Assembly (NCBI RefSeq): GCF_031457495.1
Contig: NZ_JAVDWM010000001.1
Coordinates: forward strand, 2,840,001 to 2,904,000
Source of the DNA: Sphingopyxis sp. BE259
Lineage (GTDB): Bacteria > Pseudomonadota > Alphaproteobacteria > Sphingomonadales > Sphingomonadaceae
Length of the DNA: 64,000 nt
Direction: 5' to 3'
The notes under the pieces are model-generated. The model saw only the letters and a program-made list of their open reading frames with translations. It did no database searches and had not been told where the DNA came from. Position 1 is the first letter of the stretch. Every line of letters begins with the position of its first letter. Both the position numbers and the translations under genes were made by a program. Shown in pieces: positions 43,504 through 56,593 of this stretch.

Positions 43504-44692
43504 GTTCGGCGCGATCCCGAAGCCGATCAAGATAGTCGCTCCACCATTGGTGCATGGCGACACGCTCCTCCCAATAGCGGCCCCGATTGTAGATACCGCG
43601 GATCACGTTGGGATCGGCATGCGCAAGAGACCGCTCGATCGCATCGGGACTCCACTGGCCGCTCTCATTGAGAAGCGATGACGCGGTCGTTCTGAGTCCG
43701 TGCGCTGTCACCTCACCGACCGCATAACCCATTCGGCGAAAGGCCTGATTGACCGTATTCTCGCTCATCGGCCGTCTCGACGTATGAAATGCCGGGAAGA
43801 CAAACCCGTCCGGGCCCGTCAGCGGATATAGCTGCTCAAGGTATCCGAGGACCTGACGCGAAAGCGGAACCGCATGCGGCCGCCGCATCTTCATCCGCTC
43901 GGCCGGGACAGTCCAGACCGCTTTGTCACGACCAACCTCACACCAGAGCGCCTGCCTCAACTCGCCCGGCCTCAGCATGACGTCAGGCGATATCTGGCAA
44001 GCGAGGCGGGTGATGGCGTTTCCCGAATAGGCGTCGATCGAACGAAGCAGTTCGCCGACGGCCTCGGGTTCGACGATCGCGGGGTGGTGCATTGCGCGAG
44101 GAGCAATCAACGCGCCGCGGAGCACCGAAGTCGGATCCACCTCCCCTCTCCCCGTCGCGACGGCGTATCGGAAAACCCGGCTCGCAAAGGATCGGCAACG
44201 CCGGGCTGTCTCATGCTTCCCTCGAGCGTCCAGCTTCTTGAGCGCGCCCAACACCTCAATCGGCTTTATATCGGCGACAGGCATTTTCGAGATCGGCTTC
44301 AATTGCTCTAGAAGCCAGTTGGCTTTCACCGTCGTCGTTTCGGCCCGGCCGTCCGCCACCATTTTCTCGATATACTCCTTGGCGATATCGCCGAAGCTAT
44401 TCGAAGCACTGAACGCGGCCGCAAGCTTTGCCCGCTTCCGCTCCAATATGGGATCCGCACCGCCCGCGATCTGCCGCTGGATGTCGTCGCGTTTCTGGCG
44501 GGCATCGGCCAGACCAACCAACGGATAGGATCCGAGCGCGATGCGCTTGTCCTTGCCGTGCAGAAGGTAGAGATAGCGCCAGAGTTTTGATCCGGTCGGA
44601 CTGACTTCGAGGAAAAGGCCGCGATCATCGGAGACCTTGTAGATCTTATCCCGCGCCTTGAGTGTCCGGATTTTCACATCGCTGAGAGCCAT
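43457..44692 (-). CDS. tyrosine-type integrase (P4-like) adjacent to tRNA-Leu
   Basis: About 411 residues starting at ATG 44692 (MALSDVKIRTLKARDKIYKV), with AAGGA seven bases upstream; ATG 44698 is the alternative. The DUF4102-like arm-binding domain (YKVSDDRGLFLEVSPTGSKL, ALGSYPLVGLADAR) is followed by a catalytic domain with Arg in VMLRPGELRQAL, His-x2-Arg in HGLRTTASS, His in SLAHADPN and Tyr in RGIYNRGRY. Its place directly downstream of the tRNA 3' end, pointing away from it, identifies it as the integrase that used this tRNA as attachment site. All catalytic residues appear present. Confidence 0.9.
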   Translation of the reverse strand: MALSDVKIRTLKARDKIYKVSDDRGLFLEVSPTGSKLWRYLYLLHGKDKRIALGSYPLVGLADARQKRDDIQRQIAGGADPILERKRAKLAAAFSASNSFGDIAKEYIEKMVADGRAETTTVKANWLLEQLKPISKMPVADIKPIEVLGALKKLDARGKHETARRCRSFASRVFRYAVATGRGEVDPTSVLRGALIAPRAMHHPAIVEPEAVGELLRSIDAYSGNAITRLACQISPDVMLRPGELRQALWCEVGRDKAVWTVPAERMKMRRPHAVPLSRQVLGYLEQLYPLTGPDGFVFPAFHTSRRPMSENTVNQAFRRMGYAVGEVTAHGLRTTASSLLNESGQWSPDAIERSLAHADPNVIRGIYNRGRYWEERVAMHQWWSDYLDRLRDRAELTQPYKHQDRVAIRR

Positions 44693-44903
44693 CGCCATTC
44701 CTTCGCAAAAAGAGGCGATTCTCGCGGGAAGATTCCGATCCCTGGGCCAGAATTTTCAGCCAGGTCGGGGTGGCCCATTTTTATGGCCCATAATCGATGA
44801 GATTATGTAAAATCTTCTGGGACGCCGCGAGACATCACCAAGAAGAAAATGGCAGATTTCCGTTGATTTTTCAAGCTTTTTGGGACCCCCTGAGAGGGGT
44901 CCC

Positions 44904-44927
44904 TGGTGCCCAGAAGAGGACTCGAAC
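44904..44927. repeat. attR-like core within the tRNA-Leu 3' end
   Basis: The 3' bases of the tRNA gene match the remnant at 23674-23696 over 18 consecutive bases, with one single-base gap before them. Confidence 0.75.
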
Positions 44928-44990
44928 CTCCACGACCTTGCGATCGCCAGCACCTGAAGCTGGTGCGTCTACCAATTCCGCCATCTGGGC
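44904..44990 (-). tRNA. tRNA-Leu (anticodon CAG)
   Basis: An 87-base class II tRNA read on the minus strand: acceptor GCCCAGA pairing with TCTGGGC, D region GGAATTGGTAGAC, anticodon stem CCAGC/GCTGG with loop TTCAGGT (anticodon CAG), a long variable arm, the T arm with GGTTCGAGTCC, and encoded CCA. The 3' part doubles as the island attachment site and is reconstituted intact, so the tRNA should work. Confidence 0.95.
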
Positions 44991-45193
44991 ACGGGGTAGG
45001 AGCGGGCGCTTAGCGGGGGGGCTGGCGGCTTGTCAACCGCGGCGCGCGGGTCACGGCACATTTTATCGCAAAGGTGCTGGTTTCAGGCCATCGGGCCGTC
45101 GTCGCCCCTTGCTCCCTCCCCCGCTTCGCGGCATGGGGAAGCCATTGGCCGCACGCTGCGCCACCCACACAGAATCGATCACAGGCGGATGCA

Positions 45194-46132
45194 ATGCAGA
45201 AACTCGACGGGCAATTGATCACGGTGCTGGGCGGCGGCGGCTTCGTCGGTCGTTATGTCGTACAGCGCCTGCTGGCGCGCGGCGCCCGCGTCCGTATCGC
45301 GCAGCGCAGCCCGCGTGCCGCGACCTTCCTGAAACCGCTCGGCGGGCTGGGCCAGACGCAGTTCGTCGCCGCCGATGTCCGCGACCCGTCCAGCATCACA
45401 CGCGCGGTGCAGGGCAGCGATGCGGTGATCAATCTGGTCGGCGCCTTCGCCGATATGCAGGCGGTGCAGGCCGACGGCGCCGCGCATGTCGCTGCCGCCG
45501 CCAAGGCCGCGGGGGTCGCCACGCTCGTCCATATGTCGGCGATCGGCGCCGATCAGGGCAGCCTGTCGGCCTATGGTCGCAGCAAGGGCGATGGCGAGGC
45601 CGCGGTGCGCGCCGCCTTCCCGGCCGCGACGATTCTGCGCCCCTCGATCGTCTTTGGCCGCGAGGACCAGTTCATCAATCGCTTTGCGGCGATGATCCGT
45701 ATGGCGCCGGTGATCCCGGTCGTGGCGCCGAATTCCAAGTTCCAGCCGGTCTATGTCGGCGACGTCGCCGACGCCGTCGTCGCCGCGCTGAGCGATGCAG
45801 CCGCGGGTCAGACGTTCGAGTTGGGCGGGCCGCAGGTGCTGACGATGGGCGAATTGCAGCGGTGGATCGCAGCTGCGATCGGGCGGTCGCCGCTGTTCGT
45901 CGACGTCCCCGATTTTGTCGCGGGAGCGCTCGCGTCAGGGCTCGGCTGGGCGCCCGGTGCGCCGATCACCAAGGACCAGTGGCTGATGTTGCAGAACGAC
46001 AATGTCGTTGGTGCGGGCGCCGACGGTCTGGCCGCGCTCGGGGTTACGCCGACCTCGCTCGCCGCGGTCGCCGACGACTGGCTGGTGCAATATCGCCGCC
46101 ATGGTCGCTTCGCGGTGCAGAAGCCCGCTTGA
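45194..46132 (+). CDS. NDUFA9-like NAD-dependent epimerase/dehydratase
   Basis: The 312-residue protein starts at ATG 45194 (MQKLDGQLITVLGGGGFVGR) behind AGGCGG. It has an extended-SDR fold with a glycine motif GGGGFVGR near residue 14, and the atypical-SDR pattern ADVRDPSSITRAVQGSDAVI, SKGDGEA, ILRPSIVFGREDQFINRF and FELGGPQVLTMGELQRWI. This branch is related to the complex I accessory subunit NDUFA9 and is very common in alphaproteobacteria, often beside uppP. It binds NAD(P) and may act in ubiquinone or complex I assembly. Confidence 0.85.
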   Translation: MQKLDGQLITVLGGGGFVGRYVVQRLLARGARVRIAQRSPRAATFLKPLGGLGQTQFVAADVRDPSSITRAVQGSDAVINLVGAFADMQAVQADGAAHVAAAAKAAGVATLVHMSAIGADQGSLSAYGRSKGDGEAAVRAAFPAATILRPSIVFGREDQFINRFAAMIRMAPVIPVVAPNSKFQPVYVGDVADAVVAALSDAAAGQTFELGGPQVLTMGELQRWIAAAIGRSPLFVDVPDFVAGALASGLGWAPGAPITKDQWLMLQNDNVVGAGADGLAALGVTPTSLAAVADDWLVQYRRHGRFAVQKPA

Positions 46133-46207
46133 TATCCACGCCTCCAGGCCACGGCCTGCCCCGCCCGATCGCCATGGTCGCGGGGGTGATTGACCCCAGG
46201 ACATTCC

Positions 46208-47008
46208 ATGCACGACCTTGCGACCATCATCCTGCTCGGCATCATCGAAGGGCTGACCGAATTTCTGCCGGTGTCGTCGACAGGCCACCTGATCCTCGCC
46301 GCCGAACTGCTCGGCTTTACCGGCGAAGGGTCGGCGGCGTTCAAGATTTCGATCCAGCTGGGCGCGATCCTCGCAGTGCTGGTCGCGTATCGCCAGCGGT
46401 TCTGGAACGTCGGCCTGGGGTTGCTGCGACAGGATCGCGATTCGATCCTGTTCACCCGCAACATCCTGATCGGCTTTCTACCTGCAATGCTGATCGGCGC
46501 CGTCGCCTATGACGCGATCCGCGCCCTGCTCCAGTCGCCAACGACGGTCGCGGTGGCATTGATCGTCGGCGGCGTCGTCATTCTGGCGATCGAGCGCATG
46601 GTCAAGGTGGTGAAGGTCGAGAGCGTCGAGGCGATGCCGCTGCGGACCGCGATCATCATCGGCATCATCCAGTGCATCGCGATGATCCCGGGGGTCAGCC
46701 GGTCGGGCGCGACGATTATGGGGGCGCTGTTGATGGGGGTCGAACGCAAGACCGCTGCCGAATTCAGTTTCTTTTTGGCCGTCCCGACGATGATGGGCGC
46801 CACCGCCTATTCGCTGTGGAAAGACCGCGATATACTGGTGATCGATGATTTGACCGCGATCGCGATCGGGCTGGGCGTCGCGTTCATCGTGGCGCTGGCG
46901 GTGGTCAAAGCACTGGTCGCGATCGTCGGTCGCTTCGGCTTTGCGCCCTTTGCCTGGTATCGAATCATCCTGGGATCGGTCGCGCTGATCTGGCTGAGCC
47001 TGAGATAG
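46208..47008 (+). CDS. uppP: undecaprenyl-diphosphatase
   Basis: The 266-residue membrane protein starts at ATG 46208 with AGGA seven bases upstream. Both family motifs are present: EGLTEFLPVSSTGHL near the N-terminus and IPGVSRSGATIMGALLMGV in the middle, with many membrane helices. It removes a phosphate from undecaprenyl pyrophosphate to recycle the lipid carrier for peptidoglycan, and confers bacitracin resistance when overproduced. Confidence 0.95.
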   Translation: MHDLATIILLGIIEGLTEFLPVSSTGHLILAAELLGFTGEGSAAFKISIQLGAILAVLVAYRQRFWNVGLGLLRQDRDSILFTRNILIGFLPAMLIGAVAYDAIRALLQSPTTVAVALIVGGVVILAIERMVKVVKVESVEAMPLRTAIIIGIIQCIAMIPGVSRSGATIMGALLMGVERKTAAEFSFFLAVPTMMGATAYSLWKDRDILVIDDLTAIAIGLGVAFIVALAVVKALVAIVGRFGFAPFAWYRIILGSVALIWLSLR

Positions 47009-47077
47009 GGCCGATATTTTACTAGTCGCGAAAGATAATTACGCAACGTTCAGATTTTACCTGCTGTCAGGCAGATT

Positions 47078-47100
47078 TTAGGTCATCTATGCTGACCTAA
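47078..47100. promoter_or_regulatory. inverted repeat ttaggtca-N7-tgacctaa upstream of gltD
   Basis: An 8-bp perfect inverted repeat with a 7-base spacer, about 67 bases before the gltD start. Possible operator for a nitrogen or Lrp/AsnC-type regulator. Confidence 0.4.
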
Positions 47101-47166
47101 ACGTCATTTCGCTCGTGACAGCGCCCGCCACGCCATGCATCTGCCCCGCTCAGAAGGGGAATTTGC

Positions 47167-48609
47167 ATGGCTGCCGATCGCATGCTTCAATTTGTGGAGC
47201 GCGAACAATCCTATCCCGACAAGCGGTCCGCCGAAGACCGCGCGCAGGATTTTCGCGAAATCGCCGAGCGTTATGCCGCGCCCGACGCCGACGCGCAGGC
47301 GGCGCGCTGCTCGCAATGCGGCGTGCCCTATTGCTCGGTGCATTGCCCGCTGCACAATCATATCCCGGACTGGCTGCGCCTGACCGCCGAAGGCCGCCTG
47401 CGCGAGGCCTATGAACTCAGCAACGCCACGTCGACGATGCCCGAGATCTGCGGCCGCATCTGCCCGCAGGATCGCCTGTGCGAAGGCAATTGCGTAATCG
47501 AATTTTCGGGTCATGGCGCTGTGACGATCGGCAGCGTGGAGAAGTACATCACCGACACCGCTTGGGCCGAAGGCTGGGTCGAACCGCTGCACCCCGGCGC
47601 CGCGACCGGCCAGTCGGTCGGCATCATCGGCGCCGGTCCTGCGGGGCTGACCGCCGCCGAATATCTGCGCGTCGCGGGGCACGAGGTGCATGTTTACGAC
47701 CGTCACGACCGCGCTGGCGGGTTGCTGACCTATGGCATCCCGGGCTTCAAGCTGGAAAAGGATGTCGTGACGCGCCGCATCGACCGGCTCGCCGCTGGCG
47801 GTATCCATTTCCATCTGGGGTTCGAGGTCGGCGCCGACGCGACGCTCGACGCGCTGCGCCAGAAACATGATGCGCTGCTGATCGCCACCGGCGTGTACAA
47901 GGCACGCGAGATCAATGTCCCCGGCAACGAAGCCGAGGGCGTCATCGCCGCGCTCGACTATCTGGTCGCGTCGAACCGCAAGGGTTTCGGCGACGCGGTT
48001 CCCGCGTTCGATGATGGCCGCCTCAATGCCGAGGGCAAACATGTCGTCGTCATCGGCGGCGGCGACACGGCGATGGATTGCGTCCGCACCGCGGTGCGGC
48101 AGGGCGCGAAGTCGGTCAAATGCCTCTATCGCCGCGACCGCGAAAATATGCCCGGCTCGCTGCGCGAAGTGTCGAATGCCGAAGAGGAAGGCGTCGAATT
48201 CGTCTGGCTGTCGGCCCCCGCCAGCTTCACCGCCGACAAGCATATCAAGGAAGTCGCGGTTGCGGGCATGCGGCTGGGCGCCCCCGACGCCAGCGGTCGC
48301 CGCAGCCCCGAGGTCGACCCCGGCCGCACCTTTGATCTGCCCGCCGACATGGTGATCAAGGCGCTGGGTTTTGATCCTGAGGAACTGCCGAACCTGTTCG
48401 GCGCCCCCGACCTCAGCGTCACGCGCTGGGGCACGCTGCGCGTCGATCACCAGACGATGATGACCAGCCTGCCCGGCGTTTTCGCCGCGGGCGACATCGT
48501 CCGCGGCGCCAGCCTGGTGGTGTGGGGCATCCGCGATGGCCGCGATGTCAGCGACCAGATGGCAAAGTGGTTGAAAGCCAAAGCGAAAAGCGAAAAGAAG
48601 GCAGCATGA
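47167..48609 (+). CDS. gltD: glutamate synthase (NADPH) small subunit
   Basis: The 480-residue protein has N-terminal Cys clusters for [4Fe-4S] centres (ARCSQCGVPYCSVHCPLHNH; CGRICPQDRLCEGNC), an FAD fold (IIGAGPAGLTAAEYL), an NADPH fold (VIGGGDTAMDCVRTAVRQGA) and a C-terminal GDIVRGASLVVWGIRDGRD. It feeds electrons from NADPH to the GltB subunit. It is separated from gltB by a DUF2059 gene. Confidence 0.95.
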   Translation: MAADRMLQFVEREQSYPDKRSAEDRAQDFREIAERYAAPDADAQAARCSQCGVPYCSVHCPLHNHIPDWLRLTAEGRLREAYELSNATSTMPEICGRICPQDRLCEGNCVIEFSGHGAVTIGSVEKYITDTAWAEGWVEPLHPGAATGQSVGIIGAGPAGLTAAEYLRVAGHEVHVYDRHDRAGGLLTYGIPGFKLEKDVVTRRIDRLAAGGIHFHLGFEVGADATLDALRQKHDALLIATGVYKAREINVPGNEAEGVIAALDYLVASNRKGFGDAVPAFDDGRLNAEGKHVVVIGGGDTAMDCVRTAVRQGAKSVKCLYRRDRENMPGSLREVSNAEEEGVEFVWLSAPASFTADKHIKEVAVAGMRLGAPDASGRRSPEVDPGRTFDLPADMVIKALGFDPEELPNLFGAPDLSVTRWGTLRVDHQTMMTSLPGVFAAGDIVRGASLVVWGIRDGRDVSDQMAKWLKAKAKSEKKAA

Positions 48610-48629
48610 CCAACAGGGGAAGGAAATTC

Positions 48630-49808
48630 ATGATGTCGAAGTTCAAAATGCTGCTGCTCGCCGGTGCCGCAGCCTTGGCGCCCGCCACCGCCCTTGCCGC
48701 GCCCACCGAAGCCCCGCTGGCCGAGGTCGTGGCGCCCGCCGACGATGCACCGACCGAGTATAGCAGCGAAGCCGCAATGGCCGATGCCAAGGCCAAGATG
48801 CAGAAGGAAATCGATCAGGTGATCGCGCTGATCGAGAAAATCTATGGCACCGACAAATTGCCGCCGGTCGCTCCGGCGCAGCTCGCGCTGGCGCAGCAGA
48901 CAACCGGCGCGCTGGTGCCGCCGGGCAGCCTCGAAAAGATGCTCGACAATCTCTATGGCAAGCTGTTCAAGGGCATCTTGGGCGAGATGGGCGGCATGTC
49001 CGACCTGATGCTGTCGATCAAGACCGGGGTCGAAAGCGAAAAAATCGCGTTGCTCGACGAACCGAGCAAGACCGCGATCGCCGACCTGCTCGATCCCTAT
49101 CGCCAGCAGCGCGAAGATCAGGTGATGAAGGTCATCAAGCCGCTGATCAGCGAGGCGCTGCGCGATCTGGAGGCGCCGATGCGCAACGGCATGGCGCAGG
49201 CCTATGCCCGCAAATTCACCGCGCCGCAGCTGAATGACATGAACAGCTTCTTCGCGACCCCTGCGGGTCAGGCCTACACCTCCGAATGGATGGCGCTGCA
49301 GGCCGATCCGCAGGTGATGCTTGCGATGATCAAGGCGGTGCCGCCGATGGTGTCGAAATTCATGGACCGCGCGCCGACGATCGAAAAGGACATGAAAGAG
49401 CTGCCCAAGGAAAAGCAGCTCAGCGACCTAAGCGAAGCGGAACTATCCAAGCTCGCCAAGCTGATGAAGGTCGACGTGAAGGTGCTGAAAGAACAGCGCG
49501 ATATGTGGGCCGGTGAGGGAATGGAAGCGACCGAGTCCGCGGCAGTCGACGCTGCAGCGAGCGCGGCGGACTATGGCGATCCGGGGGATGCTGCCGCCGA
49601 AGCGGCAGAAGCTGCCGCTGATGCCGCCGAAGCCGCTGCCGATGCTGCCGCCGAACCGATCGACCCCGCCTATGATCGCAGCAACTGGTCCGATGCCGAT
49701 CGCCAGCGTGTCGAGAATCTCGAAGCTGCTTATGAAAATGCGTCGATCGCCGCCGCCGAGGCGGCCGAGGAAGCAGCAGCCAACGCACGGAAGAAGCTGC
49801 CGGATTGA
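48630..49808 (+). CDS. DUF2059 exported protein between gltD and gltB
   Basis: The 392-residue protein starts at ATG 48630 with GGAAGGA just upstream; ATG 48606, overlapping the gltD stop, is the other candidate. A signal peptide (KFKMLLLAGAAALAPATALA) is followed by a helical region with the DUF2059 pattern (LDPYRQQREDQVMKVIKPL; YARKFTAPQLNDMNSFFATP AGQ...). A low-complexity Ala/Glu-rich tract (DAAAEAAEAAADAAEAAADA) comes before the C-terminus. Periplasmic or cell-envelope location is likely. Insertion between the two glutamate synthase genes is conserved-looking in sphingomonads, but no link to GltBD function is known to me. Confidence 0.8.
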   Translation: MMSKFKMLLLAGAAALAPATALAAPTEAPLAEVVAPADDAPTEYSSEAAMADAKAKMQKEIDQVIALIEKIYGTDKLPPVAPAQLALAQQTTGALVPPGSLEKMLDNLYGKLFKGILGEMGGMSDLMLSIKTGVESEKIALLDEPSKTAIADLLDPYRQQREDQVMKVIKPLISEALRDLEAPMRNGMAQAYARKFTAPQLNDMNSFFATPAGQAYTSEWMALQADPQVMLAMIKAVPPMVSKFMDRAPTIEKDMKELPKEKQLSDLSEAELSKLAKLMKVDVKVLKEQRDMWAGEGMEATESAAVDAAASAADYGDPGDAAAEAAEAAADAAEAAADAAAEPIDPAYDRSNWSDADRQRVENLEAAYENASIAAAEAAEEAAANARKKLPD

Positions 49809-49815
49809 GGACAGC

Positions 49816-49843
49816 CGTCATCCCGGCGAAGGCCGGGATGACG
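49816..49843. repeat. extragenic palindrome (REP-like), single copy
   Basis: A 12-bp stem with GAAG loop built on cgtcatcccggc, just before gltB; the same core recurs at 55060-55140. Confidence 0.7.
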
Positions 49844-49858
49844 ATCAGGGAAACAAAG

Positions 49859-54388
<4,530 letters not shown>

Positions 54389-54392
54389 AGAT

Positions 54393-54484
54393 CGTCGCCC
54401 CCGCGAAGGCGGGGGCCGCTGGCAACATTAAGCTGCAATGTCGTGACAAGCCGACGGCGGCTCCCGCCTTAGCGGGGGCGACGG
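54393..54484. repeat. pair of inverted extragenic palindromes (cccccgcgaaggcggggg type)
   Basis: Two hairpins in opposite orientation, about 54393-54426 and 54452-54484, just after the gltB stop. Confidence 0.7.
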
Positions 54485-54603
54485 TTTATCGTATCGCCTG
54501 CTCGCCCCACCGCACCAACGCCGGCCGTTCAGCCCGGCGAAAGCGTCATGTCGCTATCAACGCGGCTTTGCTGATCCTCGCGTCCTTTGAAAGGATGAAA
54601 GCC

Positions 54604-55047
54604 ATGACCCGCCCGACGCCCCGTTTCGCCCTGCTGGCCCTTCCCCTCCTCGCGCTCGCCGCACCGCTTCCGGCCGCCGCAGCCGACAACGAAACGCGCG
54701 ATGCCGTCGCGACGCTGAACGATCCGGTGGCGCAGGATCGCATGGCCGATACGATCACCGCGATTGTCGGCGCGCTGATGCAGATGCCAGTCGGTCCGCT
54801 GGCCGAGGCGGTCGCGCGCGTCGATCCCGAATCCGATGCGGCCTATATCCCGCACGACGCCACGCTCGGCGAGGTTGCGGGCCGCGACCCCGATTATGCC
54901 GATCGCATGGGCGCCGACGTGCGCGCGACGACGCGAATGGCGGGACAGGCTGCGTCGGCGCTGGCGGTCTATGCGCCGGTGCTCAAGGACATGGCGCGCG
55001 ATATGGCCGCGCAATGGGAACGCGAACGCGAAGCGGCGCGCCGCTGA
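54604..55047 (+). CDS. small exported protein of unknown function
   Basis: The 147-residue protein from ATG 54604 (MTRPTPRFALLALPLLALAA), with AAAGGA eight bases upstream, has a signal peptide ending near PAAAAD. The mature part is acidic with helical segments (LNDPVAQDRMADTITAIVGA; VGPLAEAVARVDPESDAAYI) and ends in EREREAARR. I recognise no family; similar small periplasmic proteins follow gltB in sphingomonads. An ATG at 54595 is an alternative start. Confidence 0.65.
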   Translation: MTRPTPRFALLALPLLALAAPLPAAAADNETRDAVATLNDPVAQDRMADTITAIVGALMQMPVGPLAEAVARVDPESDAAYIPHDATLGEVAGRDPDYADRMGADVRATTRMAGQAASALAVYAPVLKDMARDMAAQWEREREAARR

Positions 55048-55059
55048 CGCCCCCTTTTT

Positions 55060-55140
55060 TCGTCATCCCGGCGAAGGCCGGGATCCCGTCGTCGCGTTCC
55101 TACGAGTGGGTGAGATCCCGGCCTTCGCCGGGATGACGAA
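55060..55140. repeat. pair of inverted extragenic palindromes (cgtcatcccggc type)
   Basis: Copies about 55060-55088 and 55112-55140 in opposite orientations; they could fold together and act as a transcription barrier after the upstream gene. Confidence 0.7.
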
Positions 55141-55202
55141 ACTAAGGATAAGTCCAGCATCGGGCGTTGCGCGCGGCGCCCCGCTGCCGCTATGCCGGGA
55201 TC

Positions 55203-55874
55203 ATGTGGCAACTCTATCAATTCCCGCTCTGTCCCTTTTCGCGCAAGGTTCGCCTGTTGCTGGGCGAAAAAGGCGTCGGTTATGAATTGGTGCGCGAATC
55301 GCCGTGGGAACGCCGCGACGAGTTTATCGACCTGAACCCCGCCGGGCGCACCCCGGTGATGGTCGATCAGGCGCGCGGCCAGGTGCTGATGGACAGCATG
55401 GCGATCGCCGAATATTTCGAGGAAACCGTCGAAGGCAAGGCGATGATCAACGGCACGGCGGCTAACCGCGCCGAAATCCGCCGTCTGACGTCGTGGTTCG
55501 ACCATGATTTCTATTATGAAGTCACCGGCCCCCTGCTGTTCGAACGGATGCAGAAACGCATCGTCCACCGCCAGCCCCCCGATGGCGGCGCGCTGCGCGA
55601 AGCTATGAAGGCGGCGAACAACCATCTCGACTATGTCGATTACCTGATCGACCACCGCACCTGGCTTGCCGGCGCGACGATGAGCCTCGCCGACCTGACC
55701 GCCGCGGCGCATATCTCCGTCGCTGATTATCTCGGCGGCATCGACTGGACCGGGCATGAGCAAACCAAGGGCTGGTATTCGGGGCTGAAATCGCGGCCTT
55801 CCTTCCGCCCCCTATTGGCAGAGCGCATGGAGATCGTGACGCCGCCGAAATATTATGAAGACGTCGACTTTTGA
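55203..55874 (+). CDS. glutathione S-transferase family protein
   Basis: The 223-residue protein starts at ATG 55203 (MWQLYQFPLCPFSRKVRLLL). It has an N-terminal thioredoxin fold with a CPFS motif near residue 10, cis-Pro region GRTPVMVDQ and MDSMAIAEYFEE, then a C-terminal helical domain with LAGATMSLADLTAAAHISVA (Asp/Ser-type N-capping box). The CPxS-like site suggests a Cys-GST or omega-type enzyme with thiol-transfer activity. It lies between two REP-like pairs, so it is transcribed alone. Confidence 0.88.
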   Translation: MWQLYQFPLCPFSRKVRLLLGEKGVGYELVRESPWERRDEFIDLNPAGRTPVMVDQARGQVLMDSMAIAEYFEETVEGKAMINGTAANRAEIRRLTSWFDHDFYYEVTGPLLFERMQKRIVHRQPPDGGALREAMKAANNHLDYVDYLIDHRTWLAGATMSLADLTAAAHISVADYLGGIDWTGHEQTKGWYSGLKSRPSFRPLLAERMEIVTPPKYYEDVDF

Positions 55875-55902
55875 TGCGCCACGGAATGCGAAGCGTTCCG
55901 AA

Positions 55903-55994
55903 GCGTCAACCCCCGCGAAGGCGGGGGTTGCTGGCAGTCTTGTCCGGCATCGCTGCGTAAACCGCTATCGGCCCCCGCCTTCGCGGGGACGACG
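55903..55994. repeat. pair of inverted extragenic palindromes (cccccgcgaaggcggggg type)
   Basis: Two opposite copies about 55903-55936 and 55969-55994 between the GST gene and the YdeI-like gene. Confidence 0.65.
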
Positions 55995-55999
55995 AGTGT

Positions 56000-56593
56000 T
56001 CAACACCCCTTATACTTCCAATTCCGGTCCTTGCCTTCGGCCACCTGCGCGACGATCGTCTCAATGCGCTTGACCCGCGTCTCCTCGCGCTTCGCCTCCA
56101 CCACCCATTCGATGTAATCGCGGCGCTTGCCGGGGGAGAAGGCGTCCCAATGGCCCTGCGCTGCCGCATTGGCCCGAAGCGCCGCGCCCAGATCGTCCGG
56201 GAGTTCAAGCGCGGTCTTGGGCTTGGGCGCCGGGCGCTTGGGCTTGCCCTCGGCGCACAGTGCCGCGGCTTTGCCTATCCATGCCGCCATCTGCTTGTCC
56301 GACGGCAAATCGGCAAGCGACGTCAGCCGCCCCATGCTGCCCATCGCGCCGGTGTCGCGCGGCGATCCGGTGACCTCCTCGTCGCGCCAGAAGCCGAAGG
56401 TCGCATGACCCTTGAACGCCGCCATGCCCGCGAGATTCTGGCCGCCGAGCACAAAATGCGGCACGCCCCATTTCAGCGTTTCTTCGCAGCCCGGCGCATA
56501 TTTGTGCAGCAGTTCGCGCAAATGGGTCAGGATCGGCTGGGCGAAGGCTTGCCGCTTCGGGATATAATCGTCGACGCGCGGGTCACGCGTCAT
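56000..56593 (-). CDS. YdeI/OmpD-associated (DUF1801-like) protein
   Basis: The 197-residue protein has an N-terminal YdhG/DUF1801 part (LRELLHKYAPGCEETLKWGV, PHFVLGGQNLAGMAAFKGH) and a C-terminal OmdA module with LPDDLGAALRANAAAQGHWD, FSPGKRRDYIEWVVEAKREE. Family members are cytosolic and poorly understood. Its ATG overlaps the ubiG stop by four bases, so it is translated with ubiG. Confidence 0.85.
   Translation of the reverse strand: MTRDPRVDDYIPKRQAFAQPILTHLRELLHKYAPGCEETLKWGVPHFVLGGQNLAGMAAFKGHATFGFWRDEEVTGSPRDTGAMGSMGRLTSLADLPSDKQMAAWIGKAAALCAEGKPKRPAPKPKTALELPDDLGAALRANAAAQGHWDAFSPGKRRDYIEWVVEAKREETRVKRIETIVAQVAEGKDRNWKYKGC

Larger units (their letters stand above)
23674..44927. mobile_element. 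integrated genomic island at tRNA-Leu(CAG) carrying phenylacetate catabolism genes
   Basis: The element is bounded by direct repeats of the tRNA-Leu 3' end. The complete tRNA gene lies at the right edge, with a P4-type integrase gene immediately downstream of its 3' end (43457-44692, same strand). Inside are a second integrase, an AlpA-like regulator and about 18 catabolic, transport and regulatory genes. The genes on either side of the island are ordinary chromosomal genes. This is the classical layout of an integrative element using a tRNA 3' end as attachment site; loss or presence in relatives was not tested. Confidence 0.72.

Noticed and set aside
44882..44903. Hairpin gggacccc/ggggtccc next to the tRNA 3' end as a terminator
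   Set aside because: Directly downstream on the minus strand is an A-tract, not a T-tract; position is suggestive but evidence too weak.
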